64,000 bases of DNA from Curtobacterium sp. ZW137 (GCF_003762905.1 NZ_RJKS01000007.1:34436-98435), one strand, 5' to 3'. Shown: positions 37,890-46,357, counted from the stretch's first letter. Made by a program: numbers and translations. The notes: generated from the sequence alone by a model not told the origin.

Positions 37890-38716
37890 CCTCCCTCCTC
37901 GGCCTCTCCACGTACGCGTACTTCTGGCGGATGTCGGACCGCGTCCCGTCGCCGATGTCCCTCGACGACGCGATGCGCGACGCCGCCGCACAGGGTGTCG
38001 ACCTCTTCCAGATCTGTGACCACCTGCCGCTCGACACCGCGTCGGACGAGCGTCTGGCGTCGATCCGCGGGCTCGCGGCGTCGCTCGGGCTCACGCTCGA
38101 GGTCGGGACCAGGGGCACCGCGCCCGCCCACCTGGCGCGCTGGCTCCACATCGCGCTCGCGCTCGGGGCGACGCTGGTCCGCTCCATGTGGAGCTCCGGC
38201 GACGACCTGCCCTCCGCAGCCGAGACCGAACGACGCCTGCGCGAGGCCCTTCCCGCGTACGAGGCGGCCGGCGTGATGCTCGCCCTCGAGACGTACGAGG
38301 TCGTGCCCACCGCGGAGCTCGTCACCGTCGTCGCCGCGATCGGCTCACCGTCGCTCGGGATCTGCCTCGACCCGGCGAACACCGTGGCGAACCTCGAGCA
38401 CCCGTCCGACGTCGTCGAGGCGTGCCTGCCGTACGTCGTGAACTGGCACGTGAAGGACGCCGACTTCACCCGCTCGCCGGGCTGGGTCGGGTTCCAGTAC
38501 ACCGGCGTCCCGATCGGCACCGGCCGCATCGACCACGACGCCGTCCGTGCCGCGATCGCCCCGGAGGTCCGCGGCATCAACCGGGTCATCGAGTTCTGGC
38601 TGCCGTGGCAGGACGCCACCGTCGGAGCGACCGGCGACCCCGCACAGACCACCACCCGCACCGAGGCGGCGTGGACGACACAGACCATCGAGTACACCAG
38701 GAGCAAGGAATCATGA
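37886..38716 (+). CDS. oiaC: Sugar phosphate isomerase/epimerase-fold protein, probable 3-oxo-isoapionate decarboxylase
   Basis: 276 residues. AP-endonuclease-2 type TIM barrel: GLSTYAYFWR start, DLFQICDHLP, LALETYEVVP, LGICLDPANT and NWHVKDADF, with the Glu, Asp and His positions of the metal site. Relatives in apionate clusters (OiaC) decarboxylate 3-oxo-isoapionate to L-erythrulose. That function is assigned from the flanking genes and fold; fold alone would allow an epimerase. ATGA overlaps on both sides. Confidence 0.7.
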   Translation: MTSLLGLSTYAYFWRMSDRVPSPMSLDDAMRDAAAQGVDLFQICDHLPLDTASDERLASIRGLAASLGLTLEVGTRGTAPAHLARWLHIALALGATLVRSMWSSGDDLPSAAETERRLREALPAYEAAGVMLALETYEVVPTAELVTVVAAIGSPSLGICLDPANTVANLEHPSDVVEACLPYVVNWHVKDADFTRSPGWVGFQYTGVPIGTGRIDHDAVRAAIAPEVRGINRVIEFWLPWQDATVGATGDPAQTTTRTEAAWTTQTIEYTRSKES

Positions 38717-39627
38717 CCGACACCGCCATCAGCCACACCACCGCAGCCGGCTCGGGCACCGCCGACGTCACCGTCGCCGTGATCGGCGCCGGCGGCAAGA
38801 TGGGCACCCGCGTCTCGAACAACTTCGCCAAGAGCGAGTACACGACGCTCTACAGCGAGGCCTCGCCCGCAGGGCAGGAGCGCATCGAGGGCCTGGGCCG
38901 TTCCATCACCGACAGCCTCGAGGCAGCAGCCGCGGCGGACGTCGTGATCCTCGCCGTCCCCGACGTCCTGCTCGGCAGCATCTCCGAGCAGCTCGTCCCG
39001 GCCATGAAGGCCGGCGCGACGATCCTGACGCTCGACCCGGCCGCCGCCTACGCCGGGCTGCTCGCGAAGCGCTCGGACATCCACTACGCCGTGGCGCACC
39101 CGTGCCACCCGTCGGTGTTCCTCGAGCGCACCACCAAGGAGGAGTGGGACGACACCTTCGGTGGCATCGCCGCCCCGCAGGAGGTCATCGCGGCGTTCGA
39201 CGCGTCGGAGTCCCTCGGCGACGAGGGTGACCGCGCGAAGGCGATCGCCGAGGCCGTGATCTCGACGATGTACGCGCCCGTCATCCAGGTGCACTGGGTC
39301 ACCGTGAAGCAGCTCGCCGTGCTCGAGCCGACGCTCGTCGAGACCATCGCCTGCATGATCGGCGACTTCCTCAACGACGCGCTCGAGGAGACCGTGACCG
39401 GTGTCGGCGTGCCCCGCGATGCCGCCCGAGCGATGCTCTACGGCCACACCTGGATCGCGCTGACGAACGGTCTCCGCGGCTCGAACCCGTTCTCCGACGC
39501 CTGCCACATCGCGATGGGCTACGGCCGCGAGAAGCTCATCAAGGAGGACTGGAAGCAGGTCTTCGACGACAGCGAGCTCGACTCGGTCATCGCCAAGATG
39601 CTGAAGATCGACGCCGTCAAGCGCTGA
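38713..39627 (+). CDS. apnO: Phosphogluconate-dehydrogenase-C-like oxidoreductase, probable D-apionate oxidoisomerase
   Basis: 304 residues. NAD-binding start TVAVIGAGGKMGTRVSNNF, ILAVPDVLLG, and a central HYAVAHPCHPSVF segment, followed by an all-helical C-terminal part resembling the PGDH_C domain (LEETVTGVGVPRDAARAMLYGH). This architecture is that of ApnO, which oxidises and isomerises D-apionate to 3-oxo-isoapionate. Last gene of the operon, followed by a strong hairpin. The name is inferred from family and context together. Confidence 0.72.
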   Translation: MTDTAISHTTAAGSGTADVTVAVIGAGGKMGTRVSNNFAKSEYTTLYSEASPAGQERIEGLGRSITDSLEAAAAADVVILAVPDVLLGSISEQLVPAMKAGATILTLDPAAAYAGLLAKRSDIHYAVAHPCHPSVFLERTTKEEWDDTFGGIAAPQEVIAAFDASESLGDEGDRAKAIAEAVISTMYAPVIQVHWVTVKQLAVLEPTLVETIACMIGDFLNDALEETVTGVGVPRDAARAMLYGHTWIALTNGLRGSNPFSDACHIAMGYGREKLIKEDWKQVFDDSELDSVIAKMLKIDAVKR

Positions 39628-39913
39628 CGCGCGCTGCGGCCGCGCGCTGCCGCTGCGCGCTGCCGCGACAGTCCCCGTCCGGATCCCGGGCGGGGACTGT
39701 CGCGTTCGCTGTCGCGTTCGTGCTGCTCGCCGTGCGAGCGATGCGACATCGGGTACACGATTGCGCGCCGCTTTGCCTGGGGCGCTGTCGCTTTCCTCGC
39801 GCGCGGGGCGCACCTGGCCTCGATCGTGGCCGCGCTGTCCTGAGCCGCACGTCCTGAACGACGTCTCCGGTTGGTGGCAGCGTGCGCATGGGCGCGGCCA
39901 CTAGGTTCGGTGC
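39628..39913. other. Intergenic region with GCGACAG-family terminator
   Basis: Arms CGCGACAGTCCCCG and CGGGGACTGTCGCG (39664-39704) form a 14-bp stem after the ApnO gene and should terminate the operon. Downstream CTGTCGCGTTCG and CTGTCGCTTTCC motifs recur at 39709 and 39786. No coding sequence is seen in the rest; TAGGTT near 39902 is the -10-like element of the next gene. Confidence 0.6.
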
Positions 39914-40753
39914 ATGCACGTGGAGGCCACGACCAGGGGCGCCGGTGTCCCCGTCCTCGTGCTCCACGGCTCCCCGGGCGGGATCGACGCCGCCCGGGTG
40001 ATGTCCCGCTTCCTGCCGGAGGACACGTTCCGGAGCGTGCTCGTCTCCCGGCCCGGCTACCTCGGCACCCCGCTCGACCCGGCGCACGCGTCGATCGACG
40101 ACGAGGCCGACCTGCTCGCCGGTGTGCTCGACGGCCTCGGCATCGACCGGGTCGGGGTCCTCGCGTGGTCCGGTGGGGGACCGGCCGCCTACCGGCTCGC
40201 GGCGCGCCACCCGGACCGGGTGCACGCGGTCGTCGGGGCCTCGGCGGTCAGCGGTGCATGGGCCCCGGCGCGACCGCACCCGGCGGAGTACGTCGTGTCG
40301 CACACCGCCGTCGGCGCCCGGGTGTCCGGGTGGCTCGCCGCGCACGCCCCGCGGGCGACCGTGCTCGGCGCGATGTCCGGCGTGAGCTCGCTCCGCGGTC
40401 GAGCGCTGCGGGACCACGTGTCGGACGTCCTCGCGGACCCGGATCAGCGCGCCTTCATGCTCGACGTCGCCGCGACCGGGAACACCTCGGGCCGGCACCG
40501 CACCGGGTGGTCGAACGACGTCCGGACCCTCGGGGCGATCACGTCGCTCGGACTCGAGGAGGTCCGTGTGCCGGTGCTCCTCGTCCACGGCGACGCGGAC
40601 ACCGAGGTCCTCCCCGTCCACAGCACCCGGGCGGCGTCGGAGCTGCCGGACGCCGAGCTCGTCATGCTCCCCGGCGGCACGCACTTCGCCTTCTGGGACC
40701 ACCGCGACGCCGCAGCCGTGCAGGCCCGCGCGCGGGCGCACCTCACCCCGTGA
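39914..40753 (+). CDS. Alpha/beta-fold hydrolase
   Basis: 279 residues; TAGGTT six bases before ATG. VLVLHGSPGGID carries the oxyanion HG and GVLAWSGGGPAAYRLA the nucleophile elbow with its Ser. DGLGIDRVG and LLVHGDADTEVLP (acid) and GGTHFAFWDH (His) complete the triad. Monocistronic between two terminators. Substrate unknown. Confidence 0.88.
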   Translation: MHVEATTRGAGVPVLVLHGSPGGIDAARVMSRFLPEDTFRSVLVSRPGYLGTPLDPAHASIDDEADLLAGVLDGLGIDRVGVLAWSGGGPAAYRLAARHPDRVHAVVGASAVSGAWAPARPHPAEYVVSHTAVGARVSGWLAAHAPRATVLGAMSGVSSLRGRALRDHVSDVLADPDQRAFMLDVAATGNTSGRHRTGWSNDVRTLGAITSLGLEEVRVPVLLVHGDADTEVLPVHSTRAASELPDAELVMLPGGTHFAFWDHRDAAAVQARARAHLTP

Positions 40754-40837
40754 CCCGAGCGCCTCCCACCGAGCGCGTCCCAGCGAGCCTGCCCGCCGCC
40801 CGCAACGCGCCGAACGCGCCCAGCGGAGGCACCTGCC

Positions 40838-41830
40838 TCACGCGGAAGCGCGCACCACGAGCTCCGGCGGCAGCATGACCCGCTCGCCGGGCGTCCGCTC
40901 GGCACCGGACCGGTCGAGCAGCCGGAGCACCTCGGCCGCCATCCGCGCGACGGGCTGCCGCACGGTCGTCAAGGGCGGCGCGACGTACGGTGCGAACGCC
41001 AGGTCGTCGAGTCCCGTCACCGCGACGTCGTCCGGCACCCGGATCCCGGCGGCACCGAGCGCGTGCACCACACCGATCGCGATGAGGTCGTCCGCGCACA
41101 CGACTCCCGACGGCAGCGTCGGCAGGTCGAGCAGTACCCGTCCGGCCGCGATGCCGTCCTCGATCGAGAACCCGCACGGCACCACCCACGCCGGGTCCGT
41201 GCGGATGCCGTGCCGGGCGCAGGCGGCGTCGAATCCGGCCTGCCGCTCGCGGACCGACGAGTTCGACCGTGCCGCGGTCACGAAGGCCGCGGACGTGACG
41301 CCGCGCGCGGCGAGCCGTCCGACCACCAGGTCCATCGCTGCCCGGTCGTCGATCCCGACCCAGTCGGCCACCGGTTCCGGAACGTGCCGGTCGAGCTGTA
41401 CGAGGGGCACGGCGGCAGCAGCGGCGACGACGGCCGTGGTGCTCTGCTCGTCGGCGCAGGGGCTCACGACGATGCCGTCCACCCCTCGGGTGACCAGGGA
41501 GCGGAGGTGCGCGGCCTCGACCCCGGGGTCGTCCCGGGCGTCGCACAGGTAGAGCACCCGGTCGCTCGTCTGGAGCGCCTGCTCGACAGCGTCCACGAGC
41601 GCGGTGAAGAACGGGTTCGTGATGCTCGGCACGACCATCCCGACCGCGTCGGTGCGCTGCCGGCGGAGTGCCCGCGCCACGCTGTTGCCCGCGTACCCGA
41701 GCTCGTCGGCCGCCCGTGTGACCGCGGCGGCGACGGCGGGGGAGACCGCGCGTGAGCGCGCCAGCACCCGGGAGGCCGTCGTGATCGAGACGCCCGCGCG
41801 GGAGGCGACGTCGGCGAGGGTGACGGCCAT
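40838..41830 (-). CDS. LacI-family transcriptional regulator
   Basis: 330 residues from ATG 41830 with AGGAGG upstream. N-terminal LacI HTH VTLADVASRAGVSITTASRVLARSRAVSP and hinge helix NSVARALRRQ, then periplasmic-binding-protein-like core (VVPSITNPFF; VVCADDLIAIGVVHALGAAGIRVPDDVAVTGLDD). Divergent from the GATase-like/TenA-like/M28 operon; two near-identical palindromes lie between. Controls that operon, probably in response to a sugar or sugar derivative. Confidence 0.95.
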   Translation of the reverse strand: MAVTLADVASRAGVSITTASRVLARSRAVSPAVAAAVTRAADELGYAGNSVARALRRQRTDAVGMVVPSITNPFFTALVDAVEQALQTSDRVLYLCDARDDPGVEAAHLRSLVTRGVDGIVVSPCADEQSTTAVVAAAAAVPLVQLDRHVPEPVADWVGIDDRAAMDLVVGRLAARGVTSAAFVTAARSNSSVRERQAGFDAACARHGIRTDPAWVVPCGFSIEDGIAAGRVLLDLPTLPSGVVCADDLIAIGVVHALGAAGIRVPDDVAVTGLDDLAFAPYVAPPLTTVRQPVARMAAEVLRLLDRSGAERTPGERVMLPPELVVRASA

Positions 41831-41852
41831 GCGACCTCCTGAGGACGATCTG

Positions 41853-41865
41853 GGCAACGATTGCC
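41853..41865. promoter_or_regulatory. LacI operator O1
   Basis: GGCAACGATTGCC, palindrome with half-site GGCAA and central CGA, 23 bp upstream of the lacI start. CG-centred LacI-family operator type. Confidence 0.75.
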
Positions 41866-41930
41866 GAGCCTCCCGGCCCGGCGTAACGCAACCGTAACCC
41901 ATGGCGAGCCGATGCTGGGTACCGTGATCG

Positions 41931-41944
41931 GGCAATCGATTGCC
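41931..41944. promoter_or_regulatory. LacI operator O2
   Basis: GGCAATCGATTGCC, perfect 14-bp palindrome with the same GGCAA half-site as O1, 78 bp away, close to the expected promoter of the plus-strand operon. The pair would allow looping or independent control of both directions. Confidence 0.78.
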
Positions 41945-41981
41945 AAGCAGGGTGGCGACGAACCAGCTCCACCCCACCAGG

Positions 41982-42041
41982 CAGACAGCTCCAACCCAGA
42001 CAGCTCCAACCCAGACAGCACCAACCCAGACAGCACCGACC
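41982..42041 (+). repeat. 15-nt minisatellite in leader of LacI-controlled operon
   Basis: Four tandem 15-nt units (CAGACAGCTCCAACC twice, then CAGACAGCACCAACC and CAGACAGCACCGACC) end 12 nt before the ATG at 42054. Read in frame they would encode QTAPT repeats if translation began at a TTG at 41940; otherwise they are untranslated leader. Confidence 0.8.
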
Positions 42042-42053
42042 CAGAGGACGACC

Positions 42054-42800
42054 ATGGCCCGCATCCTGATCGCCGGCGAGAGCTGGATCACCACCACCAC
42101 CCACGCCAAGGGCGTCGACGAGTTCACCGTGCACTCGTACGCCGAGGGCGTCACCCAGCTGCGGACCGCCCTCACCGCGACCGGTCACGACGTCGTGCAC
42201 CTGCCCGGCCACCTCGTCCCCACCGACTTCCCGGAGACGGCCGAGGCCCTCGGTGAGTACGACGTCATCGTGCTCTCGGACATCGGCGCGAACTCGCTGC
42301 AGCTCGCACCCGGCGTCTTCGAGCGGTCGATCCCGGGCGCCGACCGCGTCGCGACCCTGGCCGACTGGGTGACGGCCGGCGGCGCGCTGCTGATGATCGG
42401 CGGCTACCTCTCGTTCTCCGGCTGGCAGGCTCGCGGTGCCTACGCGGGCACCCGGATCGCGGAGGTCCTCCCCGTCGACATCGCCCCGTACGACGACCGC
42501 GTCGAGCTGCCCGCCGGCGGCGTCGCCGCCGTCGTGGACGCCCACCCCGTGATCGACGGCGTGGACGGCGCCTGGCCCGCGCTCCTCGGGTACAACCGCA
42601 CCGTCGCGAAGCCCGACGCCGTCGTCCCCGTCCTGATCGACGGCGACCCGCTCGTCGCCGTGCGCACCGAGGGCTCCGGGCGCACCGCCGTCTTCACGAG
42701 CGACTGCTCGCCGCACTGGGCACCGCCCGCGTTCTGCGAGGACTGGGCCGGCTACCCGGCACTCTTCGACGGGCTCGTCCGGTGGCTGACGGCACGGTGA
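42054..42800 (+). CDS. GATase1-like protein (putative glutamine amidotransferase fold)
   Basis: 248 residues from ATG 42054 (AGAGGACGACC upstream). The start MARILIAGESW...TTHAKG and segments VIVLSDIGANSL, GGALLMIGGYLSFSGWQARGAY and TSDCSPHW match the PF07090-type class I GATase-like family; no clear Cys-His-Glu glutaminase triad is seen, so it may be a ligand-binding or amidase relative. First gene of a three-gene LacI-controlled operon; overlaps the TenA-like gene start by 4 nt (GTGA). Confidence 0.78.
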   Translation: MARILIAGESWITTTTHAKGVDEFTVHSYAEGVTQLRTALTATGHDVVHLPGHLVPTDFPETAEALGEYDVIVLSDIGANSLQLAPGVFERSIPGADRVATLADWVTAGGALLMIGGYLSFSGWQARGAYAGTRIAEVLPVDIAPYDDRVELPAGGVAAVVDAHPVIDGVDGAWPALLGYNRTVAKPDAVVPVLIDGDPLVAVRTEGSGRTAVFTSDCSPHWAPPAFCEDWAGYPALFDGLVRWLTAR

Positions 42801-43459
42801 CGACGCCCTCGCGCCGCAGCGTCCGCGTCCTCGCCGCGTCGGCCGACGCGCTCCGGGCGTCGGCCGACGTCCGCTTCGTCCGCGAGGCCACCGACGGATC
42901 CATCGACGACGACGCCTTCGCCGCGTACCTCGCCATCGAGGAGCGCTTCGTCCGCACCGCCACCAGGGTCACCGGGTACCTCGCGTGGGCGTCCGACGAC
43001 TGGCCCGCCGTCGCCGGTCACGCCCGCGCCGTGGCCGGGCTGGTCGGCCAGCAGCTCGGGTGGTTCCGCACGGTCCGGTCGCGATGGCCGGGAGGCCCGG
43101 GTCGCCTCGCCGACGCCGTCGCGCGTTCCGAGGTGCTCGCCTCGCAGGTCCTCGGTCTCACCAGCACGCACGGTGCGCCCGGCGCCGTGACCGCGATGTT
43201 CGCCGCGGAGACGCTGTACTCCGAGTGGTGTCGCCGTGCTGCGGCCGCACCGGTCGAACGGTTCACGGACCTCCGGGCCTGGATCGACATGCACGCCGCA
43301 CCGCCCTTCACCGCCGGCGTCGAGGAGCTCGCGACGGCCGTCGACGCGATCCCGGACACCATCGACGACGACACCGTCACGCGCTGGTTCCGCGACACCC
43401 TCGCCGCCGAGGACGCCTTCCACGACGCCGCCTACCCCGCACTGGAGACCACCGGATGA
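42797..43459 (+). CDS. TenA/THI-4-like protein
   Basis: 220 residues from GTG 42797. All-helical: DDDAFAAYLAIEERFVRTATRVTGYLAWAS, QQLGWFRTV, AAETLYSEWCRRAA, WIDMHAAPPFTAGVEELATAVD, and FRDTLAAEDAFHDAAY fit the TenA/haem-oxygenase-like fold (Asp/Tyr/Cys region and C-terminal Glu). TenA enzymes hydrolyse aminopyrimidines in thiamin salvage, but many relatives have other amine-hydrolysis roles. Coupled to an M28 peptidase gene by ATGA. Confidence 0.75.
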   Translation: MTTPSRRSVRVLAASADALRASADVRFVREATDGSIDDDAFAAYLAIEERFVRTATRVTGYLAWASDDWPAVAGHARAVAGLVGQQLGWFRTVRSRWPGGPGRLADAVARSEVLASQVLGLTSTHGAPGAVTAMFAAETLYSEWCRRAAAAPVERFTDLRAWIDMHAAPPFTAGVEELATAVDAIPDTIDDDTVTRWFRDTLAAEDAFHDAAYPALETTG

Positions 43460-44634
43460 CCACCCCCGCCCGCGCGCTGGCGCTCCTCGAGGAACTCGTG
43501 TCCCACGGTCCCCGGTTCCACGGCACACCCCAGATGGCAGCCGCGGTCGACTGGGTCGCGTCCTCCGTCCGCGGGCTCGGACTCGCGGTGCGCCGCGAGA
43601 CGGTGGCGCTGCCCGGGTGGGACCCCGGCACGGTGCGGAGCGTCCGGGTGACGTCGCCGGTCACCCGCGACCTGCCCGCCTGGCCGATGCTCTGGAGCGC
43701 CGGGACGTCCGGCGAGGTCACCGGCACGCTCGAGGTCCTCGGCCCCGAGGGCATCTGGGGCGACTCCATCGTCTGGCAGCGCTTCGGCGTGCGGGACGAC
43801 GCCGGACGGATCGTCGTCGTCGTCCACGCCCGGGACGGCGGGCCCGCCGCACCGCAGCCGCTCCCGAGCGGGTCGGCGCCGGACGTCGCGCACCTGGCGA
43901 TCGGGCACCTCGACGGGCTGCAGCTCGCCGAGTGGATCGCGGACCGGGGGCCTGGCGGCGTCACGGTGTCGGTCGACCTCGACTCCGGGCCGCGCGACCG
44001 GTCCGCGTCCGACAACCTCGTCGTCGACATCCCGGGAACGGACCCGTCCGCGGGGACCGTCGTGGTCTGCGGACACCTGGACAGCTTCTACAACACGCTC
44101 GGCGCGTACGACAACGGCAGCGGCTCGATCGCACTGCTGGCGCTCGCGGAGCTCTGGGCAGCCGCGCCGCCGGCCCGGTCGATCCGGATCGTGTGGTTCA
44201 CCGCCGAGGAGTGGCACCTGCTGGGCTCCAGACACCACGTCGCCGGACTCTCGGAGGGCGACCGCGCGGCGATCGACTTCGTGCTGAACCTGGACGGGCT
44301 CGGGCGGGGCGACCACCTCGAGACGTTCGTCGGGCCGGAGTCGTTCGGCTTCGACGTCCGCGACGCGATCGCGGCACACGCGGCGGCGACCGGGCGGACC
44401 CTCAGCACGGTGGACCGCTTCCCGCCGACCCGTGGCACCGACGACGCGTCCTTCCACGCGGCGGGGATCCCCTCCGTGTTCCTGACGTTCAACGACCTGC
44501 ACCGGCTGCACCAGCCGACGGACACCCCGAACGCGGGGATCGCGGCGAACATCGCATGGACGGTGCCGCTCGCCCGTTCCCTCGCCGAGACGCTCCCGCG
44601 GCCCGCGCGGGTCCCGGCCCCCGACCTGCTCTGA
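43456..44634 (+). CDS. M28-family metallopeptidase/aminoacylase-like
   Basis: 392 residues. Zinc ligands are visible in order: VVCGHLDSFYNT (His), AYDNGSGS (Asp), FTAEEWHLLGS (Glu pair), NLDGLG (Asp) and LHQPTDTPN (His). An inserted beta domain lies at ~80-165. No signal peptide, so cytoplasmic. It probably removes an amino-terminal or amide group from a small substrate. Last gene of the LacI-controlled operon, convergent with the allophanate-hydrolase-like gene. Confidence 0.9.
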   Translation: MTTPARALALLEELVSHGPRFHGTPQMAAAVDWVASSVRGLGLAVRRETVALPGWDPGTVRSVRVTSPVTRDLPAWPMLWSAGTSGEVTGTLEVLGPEGIWGDSIVWQRFGVRDDAGRIVVVVHARDGGPAAPQPLPSGSAPDVAHLAIGHLDGLQLAEWIADRGPGGVTVSVDLDSGPRDRSASDNLVVDIPGTDPSAGTVVVCGHLDSFYNTLGAYDNGSGSIALLALAELWAAAPPARSIRIVWFTAEEWHLLGSRHHVAGLSEGDRAAIDFVLNLDGLGRGDHLETFVGPESFGFDVRDAIAAHAAATGRTLSTVDRFPPTRGTDDASFHAAGIPSVFLTFNDLHRLHQPTDTPNAGIAANIAWTVPLARSLAETLPRPARVPAPDLL

Positions 44635-44647
44635 CGCCCGGGGGTCC

Positions 44648-46357
44648 CTACGCCAGCAGCCAGTCGCCGGCGGCGGTGACGTCCTCGGCGCCGTCGAGCG
44701 CGCGGGGCTCGCAGAGGAACCCGAGCACGTCCGAGCCGTCATCGAGCTCCACACGACCGATCGTCATCGGCGCCGCGAGGCCGGCGACGAAGGTCGCGAA
44801 GCCGGCGCGGGGGAGCGCCCAGCGTTCGCCGACGAGCGACGCGCCGCCGGACGCCACCCGCCACACCCCGGGCTTCGGCGGCGTCGTGGCGAGCCGGGCC
44901 ATCCGGTACTCGGGCGACGTCGTCACGGTGCCGAGCAGCCGAGCGCCGGCCCGGACGAGCTCGTGGTGCAGCGGCTGCCCGGTGCGGTGCGCGCCGAACA
45001 CGACGAGGTCGACGCTCGGCGCTCCCCACAGCGCGTCGGGCGCCCCCGCGGACGCCGCCAGTCCGAGCCCCACCGCCAGGTCCGCCAGTGCGTGGTCGCC
45101 GAACGCCGGCCCGACCAGGCTCACACCGACGGGTTCCGCCGCGGTGGACCCGACCGCCGGCACGGCCAGCGCACTGAGGTCGAGCAGGTTCACGAAGTTC
45201 GTGTACGTCCCCACCCACGCGTTCACCCCGACCGGGTCGTCGGCGAGTTCCGCCAGTGTCGGGTGCCCCGGCGCGGTGGGGAGCAGCAGCGCGTCGACGG
45301 ACTCCCAGAGCGCGTCGGTCGTGGCCCGCGCAGCGACGAGTGCCTGCTGGTCGCGGACCAGGTCGACCGCGGTGAAGTCCATCGCGGGGAGCACGATGCG
45401 TGCGACGGTCGGGTCCGCTGCTCCGCCGAGTGCGGCCAGTGCCTGGCCGAACGCCTGTGCCCGCTCGGCCAGGAGCGCGCCGCCGTAGAGCAGTGCGGCG
45501 ACGTCGACGAGGGGCGACACGTCGAGCTCGACGACGGTGGCCCCGGCGGTGCGAGCGGCGGCGACGGTGGCGTCGTACGCGGCACGCCAGGACGGCGACA
45601 TCGGCGTGAGGTCCGCAGACCGTGCGATGCCGATCCGCCGACCGGTGGCCCGGAACGGCGCCGAGGAGGGCCAGGGACGCGGTGTCCCGGCGGCGGTCAT
45701 CACCTCGGTCGCGGCGGCGGCGGTCGCGAGGTCCCGTGCGAACACCGACACGGTGTCGTACGACGGCGACGCCGGGACCACGCCCTCGGCGGACAGCAGC
45801 CCGAGCGTCGGTTTGATCCCGACGACGTGGTTGAACGCCGCCGGCACACGACCGGACCCGGCGGTGTCGGTGCCGAGCGCCACGTCGACGATGCCGTGCG
45901 CGACGGCGAGGCCGGACCCGGCGCTCGACCCGCCCGACACCCGGGTGGCGTCGCCGGCTGCGTGCGGGGTGCCGTACGGCGACCGCGCGCCGACGAGTCC
46001 GGTGGCGAACTGGTCCAGGTTCGTCTTGCCGACGACGACCGCCCCGGCTGCCTCGAGCCGCGCGACGGCCGGCGCGCTGCCGTCCGGCGTCCGGAGCACC
46101 GACGGCGACCCGGCGGTCGTCGGCAGCCCGGCGACGTCGATGTTGTCCTTCACGGCCACGGTCCAGCCCGCGAGCGGCAGGTGCGCCCCGGCCGCGACCC
46201 GCTCGTCCACCGCGGCGGCGAGCTCGCGGAGCACCGACGCCGGTCGAAGGGTGATCCAGATCTCGGGCTGGCCGAGCTCCTCGATGCGGACGAGTGCGCG
46301 CTCGACGGCGTCCGCGGCGCTCGCCGAGGTCGGGACGGTGGTGGTCGTGGTGCTCAT
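44648..46357 (-). CDS. atzF: Allophanate-hydrolase-like amidase (AtzF type)
   Basis: 569 residues from ATG 46357 (ATGA overlap with the M20 gene; an ATG four codons upstream is possible). Amidase-signature core: Lys70 in AVKDNID, Ser144 in SGGSSAGSG, nucleophile Ser168 in GTDTAGSGR. C-terminal ~120 residues (DLVVFGAHRTGQPLHHELVRAGA...YRMARL) match the second domain of allophanate hydrolases. No urea carboxylase gene is nearby, so the substrate may be an allophanate-like ureido compound. Last gene of the long minus-strand operon. Confidence 0.85.
   Translation of the reverse strand: MSTTTTTVPTSASAADAVERALVRIEELGQPEIWITLRPASVLRELAAAVDERVAAGAHLPLAGWTVAVKDNIDVAGLPTTAGSPSVLRTPDGSAPAVARLEAAGAVVVGKTNLDQFATGLVGARSPYGTPHAAGDATRVSGGSSAGSGLAVAHGIVDVALGTDTAGSGRVPAAFNHVVGIKPTLGLLSAEGVVPASPSYDTVSVFARDLATAAAATEVMTAAGTPRPWPSSAPFRATGRRIGIARSADLTPMSPSWRAAYDATVAAARTAGATVVELDVSPLVDVAALLYGGALLAERAQAFGQALAALGGAADPTVARIVLPAMDFTAVDLVRDQQALVAARATTDALWESVDALLLPTAPGHPTLAELADDPVGVNAWVGTYTNFVNLLDLSALAVPAVGSTAAEPVGVSLVGPAFGDHALADLAVGLGLAASAGAPDALWGAPSVDLVVFGAHRTGQPLHHELVRAGARLLGTVTTSPEYRMARLATTPPKPGVWRVASGGASLVGERWALPRAGFATFVAGLAAPMTIGRVELDDGSDVLGFLCEPRALDGAEDVTAAGDWLLA

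Noticed and set aside
40826..40839. GAGGCA-CC-TGCCTC as terminator between hydrolase and lacI
   Set aside because: The loop is too small and the stem overlaps the lacI stop; a real terminator there is unproven.
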